From: JBCDCE01 sp039182515
Lineage (GTDB): Bacteria; Pseudomonadota; Alphaproteobacteria; Rhodobacterales; Rhodobacteraceae
NCBI GenBank assembly: GCA_039182515.1
Contig: JBCDCE010000021.1
Location: forward strand, 1 to 57,014
DNA: 57,014 bases
Reading direction: 5' to 3'
Below are positions 9,033-16,815 of the stretch, in pieces. The notes under the pieces were generated by a model. That model saw only the letters and a program-made list of their open reading frames with translations. It had not been told where the DNA came from and ran no database searches. The position numbers and the translations under genes were made by a program. The number at the start of each line of letters is the position of its first letter. Position 1 is the first letter of the stretch.

Positions 9033-9057
9033 ATTTAGAACGGTTCCAAATCTAAAT
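9033..9057. promoter_or_regulatory. Inverted repeat upstream of the C26 peptidase gene
   Basis: ATTTAGA (9033-9039) and TCTAAAT (9051-9057) are perfect seven-base arms around an eleven-base spacer. The site lies 14 bases upstream of the chosen start of the PuuD-like gene, a position suited to an operator. Confidence 0.35.
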
Positions 9058-9122
9058 ACCCGAAATAGGAGAATTGGGAAGTCGCCCCGGCGCACAGTGA
9101 AGCGTGCGGAGACAAACAGATC

Positions 9123-9287
9123 CTAAGATGAATTGGATTTGCTGTTTTTTGCAGCACGCTTGCAACGCTCAGAGCAATAGCGCACCTCTGCCCAATCGCG
9201 CGCCCATTTCTTGCGCCATGCAAAAGGCAAACCACAGGCCGCACAGATCTTTTCGGGCAGATCCCCTTTTTTGCGCATTTTACCCAT
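9123..9287 (-). CDS. DUF2256 domain small zinc-ribbon-like protein
   Basis: 54 residues, easily missed by gene callers. It starts MGKMRKKGDLPEKICAACGL and continues with a second cysteine pair in RYCSERCKR; the four cysteines (CxxC and CxxxC) suggest a metal-binding knuckle. This is the DUF2256 family, often found beside photolyase/cryptochrome genes. The ATG shares its last base pair with the photolyase stop (TAATG), so translation is coupled. Function unknown; a role with the photolyase is an inference from neighbourhood. Confidence 0.88.
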   Translation of the reverse strand: MGKMRKKGDLPEKICAACGLPFAWRKKWARDWAEVRYCSERCKRAAKNSKSNSS

Positions 9288-10819
9288 TAGAAATCAAACT
9301 TTCCCTGTCTGTCGTCTCGCCGATCAACGGGGGTTGTCTTTGTGTCGCGTTGGAATTGACGCGCTGCCCGAGGCGTATCCTTGCGGCTGGCATGCTTTTT
9401 GACGATCTTTGCCGCCTCTGTCCGAAAAGCCTCGCCCCGCCGCACCGCCCAAATCTGATCGCGCGCGGCTTTGGCAGCGGCTTTCACATCGACAATGGGT
9501 TCGGGATAGCTGCGTCCCAAGAGCTGTGAGGCGCCGTCCCAGGTCCATGGCTCTTGCAGGTGTGCATCGGGCACCTCCGCCAGTTCCGGCACCCAACGGC
9601 GGGTAAAGGCGCCTGTGGGATCTTGATCGAGGCCCTGCTTGACCGGGTTATAGACCCGCACAGTGTTCATGCCCGTCGTGCCAGATTGCATTTGGGTTTG
9701 GCTCCAATGGATCCCCGGCTCATAATCCGTAAAGAGCCGCGCCAGGTGGAGCCCCGTTGGCCGCCAATCCAGCCAAAGGTGATAGGAGGCCACAGCCATC
9801 AACATCGACCTCATACGAAAATTCATCCAGCCCGTGGCCTGTAAGGATCGCATACAGGCATCGACAAAGGGCAACCCGGTTTGACCCGTGCACCAGGCCG
9901 CTAGCCGCACAGGGTCGGGCTCTTTGGGACGCAGGCCTTCATAAGCGCGGTGCAACACGCGCAGTTCAATCTCTGGTTCATCCTCGAGCTTTTGCATGAA
10001 GTGATCCCGCCAGGCGAGCCGCGCCTCAAAGCTCTGCATGGCCCCGCGCCAGCCTTCCCGCGTGCCTTTAGCCTCAGCTTTGCGCACACCTGCGGCTTGC
10101 CCCGCTTCGCGCGTGCTCAAGGTTCCAAAAGCGAAGTGGGGCGACAGTCTCGAGCAGGCCCAAGCGCCTTCTAAGGGAGAGGACATGGCTTTGCGGTAGG
10201 TTTGTCCGCGCGTCGTGAGAAATCCACCCAAGAGCGACAAAGCCTCTGCGCGCCCTCCTTTTTGACGCTCAGGGCAAAGATCTGGTGCCAAACCCAGTTG
10301 CGCGGCCGACGGCAGGCTTTGGCTTTCGGCTGACAAACCTTGAAGAGCTTTGGGCGTACCCACTTGAGCTTGCTGCATCCAAGTGTCGCGCGTGGCCGCC
10401 CAGCCATTGCGCGACTTTAAGCGACGCACCACGCCTGCATGGGGCAGCTCGTCCCAGATCACACCAACCTCTTTGGCCCAAGCAGCCACGCGCCTGTCAC
10501 GGGCAAAGGTCCAGGCATTGCCGGTTTCTTCATGGCTGATGATGCGCGTGATGGCATGCCACTCGACCAGCTCTTGCAAAACTCCAAGCGCTGAACCGGT
10601 TCGCACAACGAGCGGCGCCCCCAATGCGCCCAAAGCCACCTGTAAATCCTGCAGGGCTTCGCAAATGAAGGCATATTGGCGGGCCGAGTGATCCGGACAG
10701 GCCCAATACTCGGGCTCAACAATATAAAGCGGCAGCACGGGCCCCAAGCCCGCGGCACGCGCAAGAGCCGCGTTATCTGCAACACGCAGGTCGCGCTTAA
10801 ACCACAAGATTGTTCCCAT
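9287..10819 (-). CDS. DNA photolyase/cryptochrome family flavoprotein
   Basis: 510 residues. The N-terminal photolyase alpha/beta domain opens with MGTILWFKRDLRVADNAALARAA. The C-terminal FAD-binding helical domain contains RLSPHFAFGTLSTRE, MRSLQATGWMNFRMRSMLM, and the FAD pocket around LFTDYEPGIHWSQTQMQSG. The last 50 residues are a basic extension. The family either repairs UV pyrimidine dimers using blue light or acts as a cryptochrome; sequence reading alone does not decide. It is coupled to DUF2256 by stop-start overlap. It has no iron-sulfur-type (FeS-BCP) opening. Confidence 0.9.
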   Translation of the reverse strand: MGTILWFKRDLRVADNAALARAAGLGPVLPLYIVEPEYWACPDHSARQYAFICEALQDLQVALGALGAPLVVRTGSALGVLQELVEWHAITRIISHEETGNAWTFARDRRVAAWAKEVGVIWDELPHAGVVRRLKSRNGWAATRDTWMQQAQVGTPKALQGLSAESQSLPSAAQLGLAPDLCPERQKGGRAEALSLLGGFLTTRGQTYRKAMSSPLEGAWACSRLSPHFAFGTLSTREAGQAAGVRKAEAKGTREGWRGAMQSFEARLAWRDHFMQKLEDEPEIELRVLHRAYEGLRPKEPDPVRLAAWCTGQTGLPFVDACMRSLQATGWMNFRMRSMLMAVASYHLWLDWRPTGLHLARLFTDYEPGIHWSQTQMQSGTTGMNTVRVYNPVKQGLDQDPTGAFTRRWVPELAEVPDAHLQEPWTWDGASQLLGRSYPEPIVDVKAAAKAARDQIWAVRRGEAFRTEAAKIVKKHASRKDTPRAARQFQRDTKTTPVDRRDDRQGKFDF

Positions 10820-10830
10820 GACGACAGGAC

Positions 10831-11532
10831 TTAGCGGGCGCGCTCAGGCCGTCCAGTCCCCTCTGGCGCACTTGCATAAAAAGCTTGCAGGCTTTTGTCT
10901 GGCTCCGCGCGAAACCGCTCCAGGTCTTTGAGTGCATGCATGCGATCCACCCGAAACATGCGGAAATCTTCGCGCAATTCGCACCAAGCAATGAGTGTCC
11001 AAACTTTCCCCCAAAACCAAAGCCCAAGCGGGCGGACGGTTCGGGTGCTGGCGGCACCATCCACGGTTTCATAAGCAAAGCGAAGCCGCAATCGGGCATC
11101 AACAGCTATTTCGATCTGATCGAGCATGTCGCGGGTCATTGCAGGCAAATCCCAGCTTTCCGCATAGACCCCAACATTTTGAGCCCGTGCCCGCTCAGCT
11201 TGTGGCAAAACCGCCTCGATCTTCACAAGCGCTTCTTCAGCGGCGCGCGCCATGCCAGATCCGCCAAAAGCTTTGAGCATCCGCGCGCCGGCCACAAGGG
11301 CCACAACCTCGTCTCGCGTGAACATCAACGGGGGCAGTTCGTAGCCTGCGTCCATAACATAGCCAACGCCCGCTTCCCCATCGACGGGCACGCCCGTGGA
11401 TTGCAGATCTGCGATATCGCGGTAAATCGTGCGTTGCGAGACCTCGAGATCTTCTGCGAGCTTTTGCGCTGTGACGAGCCGACCGCCGCGCAAGGCTTGA
11501 ACAATTTGAAACAGGCGATCGGCGCGACGCAT
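10831..11532 (-). CDS. YafY-type transcriptional regulator, HTH plus WYL domain
   Basis: 233 residues. The N-terminal winged helix-turn-helix spans about 1-60 (RLFQIVQALRGG, VSQRTIYRDIADLQ). A WYL sensor domain follows at about 140-200 (RTVRPLGLWFWGKVWTLIAW, FRMFRVDRM). Such regulators are usually autoregulated and often sit with a VOC-family gene. Here the ATG is two bases after the final stop of the VOC gene, so both are read from one promoter. The palindrome at 11970-11987 is the best candidate operator. Confidence 0.92.
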   Translation of the reverse strand: MRRADRLFQIVQALRGGRLVTAQKLAEDLEVSQRTIYRDIADLQSTGVPVDGEAGVGYVMDAGYELPPLMFTRDEVVALVAGARMLKAFGGSGMARAAEEALVKIEAVLPQAERARAQNVGVYAESWDLPAMTRDMLDQIEIAVDARLRLRFAYETVDGAASTRTVRPLGLWFWGKVWTLIAWCELREDFRMFRVDRMHALKDLERFRAEPDKSLQAFYASAPEGTGRPERAR

Positions 11533-11534
11533 GG

Positions 11535-11912
11535 CTACGCGGCCTCAAAAATCGTGATCGAATTGCCGTCGAGATCCTGACAAGAGGCGAACCGGCCCTC
11601 AGGAATAGCAATCTCGGGCGAGACCACCTTGCCTCCCGCATCCCAGACCCTTTGAACGCCGTCCTCCAAAGGAGCCTAGCACATCAGATGAATGGTGGCG
11701 CCAGTGCCTGCTGGGGCCGGTTTCCCAACATAGAGATTGCCAGCGATGCCCGCTTCGGGGTCGAGCGGCTGGAAAATGCCAACATCATACTCTCCCATTT
11801 TGCTTTGAACCAACTCTTGGCCGGTGACTTCGGCATAAAAGCGGATTGAGGCTGCCAGATCGGTTACCGGAATTTCGATCCAAGCGACGCAATGGGAGGG
11901 TTTGAAGACCAT
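11535..11912 (-). pseudogene. VOC-family (glyoxalase-like) protein, interrupted by in-frame TAG
   Basis: The ATG at 11912 follows AGGAG by eight bases. The first 78 codons give a typical VOC start (VAWIEIPVTDLAASIRFYAEV ... GIFQPLDPEAGIAGNLYVGK ... GATIHLMC), then TAG (11676-11678). Reading on in the same frame gives the missing C-terminal half with GGKVVSPEIAIPEGRFA and the closing LDGNSITIFEAA, ending at TAG 11535-11537, two bases before the regulator ATG. Total 125 codons, the normal size. One nonsense change accounts for it. VOC proteins are small metal-binding enzymes or resistance proteins. As read, the product is a half domain and unlikely to be active. Confidence 0.85.
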
Positions 11913-11969
11913 GAGAAGAACTCCTGATAAAGAATGGCTATGCGATGAATGCCTTCTCGCACAGCCCTC

Positions 11970-11987
11970 CTGACAGGGTTCTGTCAG
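11970..11987. promoter_or_regulatory. Palindromic operator candidate for the VOC-WYL operon
   Basis: CTGACAG (11970-11976) and CTGTCAG (11981-11987) are perfect seven-base arms separated by four bases. The site is 58 bases upstream of the VOC start on the minus strand. Position and symmetry fit an operator bound by a dimeric regulator, most simply the WYL protein of the same operon. Confidence 0.6.
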
Positions 11988-12048
11988 TATTCCGCAGCAG
12001 ATCGCAGATTGGCCCTCAAAAGACTCCAATGCTGCGTTCGCTTAGATC

Positions 12049-12423
12049 TTAACCGATCTTCTTACACTTACCGCCGGCACCCACGGTTTGCATGTAATTT
12101 CCGCCGGTGTTGAGACGGACTGAATAGCGATTGGTCCGCGGAATGAAGGTCACAGACACGCTGTTTACCACACCTTCAAAATCTATCGGGAAGGTGGCGA
12201 TGAAGCGGCCGTCTTTCTCGACGACCGTGCCTTTGCCGTAATAATCCGAGCCCGCTTTGTCGCCGACGATTTGCAACTTGGAGGTTTTGGGGAACCAATT
12301 CTCAGCCGCAGAGCGGCTATTAAAGCCGTCTGTGCTCATTCTCGTGCGGTTGCATTCATAAATGTCTGCAGTTGCCGCCGTGCTAAGCGTGGCAAAAGTT
12401 GCTGCCAGTATAAATCGTTTCAT
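12049..12423 (-). CDS. Small secreted protein with RTRMST motif, copy 1
   Basis: 124 residues. A signal peptide (MKRFILAATFATLSTAATA) precedes a mature part beginning DIYECNRTRMSTDGF, with WFP, YYGKG and a closing GAGGKCKKIG. Two cysteines, near the mature N-terminus and near the C-terminus, could form a disulfide in the periplasm. The family is not one I can name. It is a tandem paralogue of the gene at 12512-12958, sharing C.RTRMST.GF, an aromatic WF pair, YG.G and GAGGKC. Confidence 0.75.
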   Translation of the reverse strand: MKRFILAATFATLSTAATADIYECNRTRMSTDGFNSRSAAENWFPKTSKLQIVGDKAGSDYYGKGTVVEKDGRFIATFPIDFEGVVNSVSVTFIPRTNRYSVRLNTGGNYMQTVGAGGKCKKIG

Positions 12424-12511
12424 CGTAATCCTCGCAGTGCTCGAAACTAAAACTTAGAAAGCCCTAAGATTGTGTTTTTGGAAGAAAAGGTCAATGAGAT
12501 CGCTCCAAAAA

Positions 12512-12958
12512 TCAACCTCGCAACTGACACTTTCCACCGGCACCAGGGGATTGAGAAAAACCGGAAGGAGAAATGTGCTTTTGGATGTAGCGGTTGTTTT
12601 TCTTTATGATCGTGTAAGTGATGATTACCTTGGTGCCTGCAGCACTGGTTTCATCAAAGCTGAGCTTAAGTCTCTTGCCCAGATCTTCAGCAACACCTTC
12701 GCCGTAACGGCTTGAAAATGCGCGTGAACCATCGACTTTAAGCGTAACAGTTTCATGAAACCATGATGCTGCCGCCGCCTGCGAGGTGAAGCCCGAAGTA
12801 CTCATTCTCGTCCGTTCGCAATCGTAAGTCTGTGCAGAAACAGCTTGAAAAAAGCCACCAAAAACAAAAATTAAAGCGGCAAAATTGGCAATTTTAAGTG
12901 TGCTAAACCTTTTCTTTGCAAAGCGCGAAACGCTCCAAATTACCCGAATTTTTTTCAA
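12512..12958 (-). CDS. Small secreted protein with RTRMST motif, copy 2
   Basis: 148 residues. A long basic N-terminus and hydrophobic segment (IANFAALIFVFGGFFQAVSA) act as signal peptide; translation may instead start later. The mature part starts QTYDCERTRMSTSGF and ends SPGAGGKCQLRG, matching copy 1 in order and spacing but diverged elsewhere, so the duplication is not recent. It is 88 bases upstream of copy 1 on the same strand. AT-rich compared with neighbours at its 5' end. Function unknown. Confidence 0.7.
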   Translation of the reverse strand: MKKIRVIWSVSRFAKKRFSTLKIANFAALIFVFGGFFQAVSAQTYDCERTRMSTSGFTSQAAAASWFHETVTLKVDGSRAFSSRYGEGVAEDLGKRLKLSFDETSAAGTKVIITYTIIKKNNRYIQKHISPSGFSQSPGAGGKCQLRG

Positions 12959-13091
12959 AATCTTACCCTCACTTAGAACACGTCTCTCCCACTAATTGCT
13001 CGCCTAATGGTAGTAAACCCCAGATCCACCAGTTGCTGCTCTCTCATGATCCGCTAAGTTGCAGTCAAAGAATTCACACCGAGGTGCCCAC

Positions 13092-15644
13092 ATGCGCGAC
13101 GCTGCCCCCCAAACAATCTATCTCAAAGAGTACCGCGCCCCCAGTTTTTGGGTCGATGACGTGCATCTCACCTTCGTGTTGCACCCAACTGCAACCCGGG
13201 TGCGGTCTAAGGTTACCTTCCGCCCCAATCCCGAGGCGCCCGGGCCCTTTCACCTGCATGGCGAAGATCTGACCTTGATCTCTGCGCAGATCGACGGCGC
13301 GCCGATTTCGCTCACTTTTGTCGAAGACGGGCTCACTTGCGACGTGCCCGATGCCCCTTCCTTTGTTTTTGAAGCGGAAGTGGAGATCAATCCCGAGGCC
13401 AACACGGCACTTGAGGGGCTTTATCTCTCGAACGGCATGTTTTGCACCCAATGCGAAGCGCAAGGCTTTCGCAAAATCACCTATTATCCGGATAGGCCCG
13501 ATGTGATGGCGCCCTTCACGGTGCGTGTTGAAGGCACAGAGCCCGTGATGCTCTCCAACGGCAATCCTGGCGCGCAGGGCGCAGGCTTTGCGGAATGGCA
13601 CGATCCTTGGCCGAAGCCCGCCTATTTGTTTGCCCTCGTTGCAGGCGACTTGCTGGCCACAAAAGGCAGCTTCACCACGATGGAAGGCCGCGATGTGGAC
13701 TTGGCCGTCTATGTGCGCAAAGGCGACGAAGACAAAACCGCCTTTGCGATGGAGGCGTTGAAGCTCTCCATGAAATGGGACGAGGACGTCTACAAACGCC
13801 CTTATGATCTCGATGTGTTCAACATCGTCGCCGTTGATGATTTCAACATGGGGGCGATGGAAAACAAAGGGCTGAACATTTTCAACTCGTCTGCCGTTTT
13901 GGCCTCTCCCAGTACGGCCACTGACAGCAATTTTGAGCGCATTGAAGCGATCATCGCCCATGAGTATTTCCATAATTGGACCGGCAACCGCATCACGTGC
14001 CGCGATTGGTTTCAGCTCTGCCTCAAAGAAGGCCTGACGGTGTTCCGCGACCAGCAATTCACGGCAGATGTGCGCTCGCGCGACGTGGCGCGGATCAATG
14101 ATGTTGCCGCTTTGCGTGGACGTCAGTTTCGCGAAGACGCAGGCCCCCTCGCCCATCCGGTGCGCCCCGAGAGCTTTGTGGAGATCAACAACTTCTACAC
14201 CGCCACTGTGTACGAAAAAGGTGCTGAGATCATCGGGATGCTCAAGCGCCTCGTGGGCGATGAGATGTACGACACGGCGCTGCAGCTCTATTTCGAGCGC
14301 CACGATGGGGATGCCGCCACCATTGAGGACTGGCTTAAGGTTTTTGAAGACGCCACGGGCCGGGATTTTAGCCATTTCCAGCAGTGGTACAGCCAAGCGG
14401 GCACGCCTCAGCTCACCGTCACGGACAGCTTTGAGAATGGCACCTACACATTGCACTTCAGCCAAGAAACGAAGCCCACGCCCGGCCAGCCTGACAAAGC
14501 CCCGCAGGTGTTGCCGATCACCGTTGGCCTTTTAGACGCTGAGACCGGTGCAGAACACGTTGCCTCAACCACATTGGAAATGACCAAGGCCCGGCAAAGC
14601 TTTGATTTTACGGGTCTTTCCGCGCGCCCTGTGCCATCCATCTTGCGGCAGTTCTCTGCGCCCGTAGTGCTCAAGAGCGACGCGCTTGCCGACCATCGCC
14701 CGCTCCTCTTGGCGCATGACACGGATGCCTTCACCCGCTGGGAGGCCGCGCGCACTCTGGGACGCGATGCTTTGCACAGCATATTGGCCGGTCAACCGCC
14801 CAGCAGTGCTTATCTCAATGCACTCAAAACGGCGCTCACAGACGAGCGCCAAGACCCTGATTTCCGCTCTCAGCTTTTGGCGCTGCCGTCGCATTCCGAG
14901 CTTGTGGCCGAAATTGCTGCGAAAGGCGGAACGCCGGACCCTGAGGCGATCTATCAGGCCGTTGAAACCCTGCGCCAAGCCACTTCAGAGGCGCTGCATG
15001 ATGATCTCGCAGCACTCTATGCGGCGCATCAGGTCAGCGCGCCTTATGAGCCATCGGCAGAGCAGATCGGGCACCGCTCCTTTGCCAACGCGATGCTCGG
15101 GCTGATCACGCGGCTTGATGGGGGCAAGGCGGCGCAGACGCAGTACGATGCGGCTGATAATATGACCAACCAACTGGCCAGCCTCAGCGCGCTTTTGAAG
15201 GTCGGCAAAGGCGCTGAAGCTGCCCAGAGCTTTTATGCGCAATGGCAGCATGAGCGCTTGGTGATCGACAAATGGTTTGGCATCCAGATTGCTGCCTCAG
15301 AGCCAGATCGGGCCGTGAGCGTAACCAAAACCCTCACGGAACACCCTGATTTCACAGCCAAAAACCCAAATCGCTTCCGCGCCACATTGGGGGCTCTTGC
15401 AGGCAACACGCCTGCCTTCCACCAGGCGGATGGCTCAGGCTACGCGCTCTTAGCTGATTGGCTCATCACGCTCGACGCGGTCAATCCGCAAACCACAGCC
15501 CGCATGACCTCCGCCTTTGAAACCTGGCGACTTTTCGATGAGGCGCGCCAATCCAAAATGCGCGGCGCGCTTGCCCGGATCAAAGCCACGCCTGGCCTAA
15601 GCCGAGACACCACCGAAATGGTGACCCGGCTTTTGGGCGACTGA
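13092..15644 (+). CDS. pepN: Aminopeptidase N (M1 family)
   Basis: 850 residues, normal for bacterial PepN. The ATG at 13092 follows GAGG by seven bases; the upstream extension is not needed. The substrate-binding motif GAMEN is at about 254-258 and the zinc site HEYFHNW at about 290, with the second glutamate in KEGLTVFRDQ. The C-terminal half is the helical bowl. It removes N-terminal residues from peptides in the cytoplasm, metal-dependent. It stands alone, with 175 bases to the next gene. Confidence 0.97.
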   Translation: MRDAAPQTIYLKEYRAPSFWVDDVHLTFVLHPTATRVRSKVTFRPNPEAPGPFHLHGEDLTLISAQIDGAPISLTFVEDGLTCDVPDAPSFVFEAEVEINPEANTALEGLYLSNGMFCTQCEAQGFRKITYYPDRPDVMAPFTVRVEGTEPVMLSNGNPGAQGAGFAEWHDPWPKPAYLFALVAGDLLATKGSFTTMEGRDVDLAVYVRKGDEDKTAFAMEALKLSMKWDEDVYKRPYDLDVFNIVAVDDFNMGAMENKGLNIFNSSAVLASPSTATDSNFERIEAIIAHEYFHNWTGNRITCRDWFQLCLKEGLTVFRDQQFTADVRSRDVARINDVAALRGRQFREDAGPLAHPVRPESFVEINNFYTATVYEKGAEIIGMLKRLVGDEMYDTALQLYFERHDGDAATIEDWLKVFEDATGRDFSHFQQWYSQAGTPQLTVTDSFENGTYTLHFSQETKPTPGQPDKAPQVLPITVGLLDAETGAEHVASTTLEMTKARQSFDFTGLSARPVPSILRQFSAPVVLKSDALADHRPLLLAHDTDAFTRWEAARTLGRDALHSILAGQPPSSAYLNALKTALTDERQDPDFRSQLLALPSHSELVAEIAAKGGTPDPEAIYQAVETLRQATSEALHDDLAALYAAHQVSAPYEPSAEQIGHRSFANAMLGLITRLDGGKAAQTQYDAADNMTNQLASLSALLKVGKGAEAAQSFYAQWQHERLVIDKWFGIQIAASEPDRAVSVTKTLTEHPDFTAKNPNRFRATLGALAGNTPAFHQADGSGYALLADWLITLDAVNPQTTARMTSAFETWRLFDEARQSKMRGALARIKATPGLSRDTTEMVTRLLGD

Positions 15645-15819
15645 AGCTTGGGCAAAATGCTATTGTGAGAGCGTCTTTGAACACGCTTTAGAAGTTCTTT
15701 GCTCACATCATACGGATTCCTGCCGATCGAAGCCCGCGACCTTTCCGCGTCTTGAAATTTGCCGATCCCACACCTTAACTTGACGTAAATTCGTTACCGT
15801 CAGTTGGTATAAATAGGCC

Positions 15820-16677
15820 ATGCAAGATCGTATTGATCCATTGATTGCCGAACGGGCCCCGTGGCTTTTTGCGGATCGCCCGGGAACCCGGTTTGCGCGG
15901 CGTATTTTGAACAGGCTCCTCAGCTATGATCGAACCATCGCGCTTGGCACGATCCTGAAAGATTATCCAACGCAGGCCATTATGAGCCAAATGGGGGAGC
16001 TCTTGGCCAAAGATGTGGAGACCACCGGTCTGCACAACATCCCAAGGCACGGGCCTGCCCTGGTGGTATCGAACCATCCCACAGGTATTGCGGATGGGAT
16101 TATCCTCGACAGCATCTTACAAGACATTCGCCCGGATGCATTTTTCTACGCCAACGGCGATATTTTACGCGTTTTGCCGCAAATGGAGAGCAAGATTGCC
16201 TCGGTGGAATGGCGGCTGGAAAAGCGCAATTTGGCGAAAACACGCGCGACGATGGCCTATACCAAACAAGCCGTCTCCGAGGGGCGTTTGGGCGTGATTT
16301 TCCCGGCTGGCCGGCTGGCCAAACGCAGAGGTCTCAAGCTCCATGAACGTGAATGGATGTCCTCTGCGGCCATGATTGCCAAAAAGTTTGATCTTCCCGT
16401 GATCCCGATCAACATGCGCGCGCGCAACTCTGTGCTGTTTTATCTCTTCGATAAGTTGCATCCGACGCTGCGCGACATCACGCTCTTTCATGAAACGCTC
16501 AACAAGAGCCGTCAGCCTTATCGGATCACGGTCGGAGAGCCTATAAGCCCCGCCGCTTTGCCGCAAAACTCCAACGAAGGTATTGAAATCCTTCGCAAAG
16601 CAACACTCGGCCTTGGTGGCGATTATGCGCCTGCTGTGTCTTTGGTGCAGACCACCCGGCGGCCCAGCTGGGTTTAG
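15820..16677 (+). CDS. Lysophospholipid acyltransferase family protein
   Basis: 285 residues. The acyltransferase block is at about 70-210: catalytic SNHPTGIADG, then FPAGRLAKRRG and VIPINMRARNS. The His-Asp spacing is H-x5-D, as in the NHPFGGLDG-type branch, instead of the common H-x4-D. It should transfer an acyl chain to a lysophospholipid-like acceptor at the membrane; the acceptor is unknown. The region before it (15781-15801) holds an imperfect palindrome TGACGTAA/TTACCGTCA. Confidence 0.82.
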   Translation: MQDRIDPLIAERAPWLFADRPGTRFARRILNRLLSYDRTIALGTILKDYPTQAIMSQMGELLAKDVETTGLHNIPRHGPALVVSNHPTGIADGIILDSILQDIRPDAFFYANGDILRVLPQMESKIASVEWRLEKRNLAKTRATMAYTKQAVSEGRLGVIFPAGRLAKRRGLKLHEREWMSSAAMIAKKFDLPVIPINMRARNSVLFYLFDKLHPTLRDITLFHETLNKSRQPYRITVGEPISPAALPQNSNEGIEILRKATLGLGGDYAPAVSLVQTTRRPSWV

Positions 16678-16815
16678 AGTCGCTCCTGACGCCCTCAAAA
16701 GTCACCTCGCACTACGGGTTGCACCGCAGATATAGGCTAAATTTCCACTAACACGCCGCAATTCAGCCTCGCTGAGATCACAGTGAGAGAGCACCATTAT
16801 GGGGATCTAATGTGA

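Noticed and set aside
1503..11912. Amber codon reassignment as cause of the two in-frame TAGs
   Set aside because: TAG is the proper terminal codon of many intact genes in the window, so it is not generally a sense codon.
13074..14465. Minus-strand open frame (463 codons) opposite pepN
   Set aside because: Antisense of pepN, no recognisable motif and no ribosome-binding site; pepN is unmistakable.
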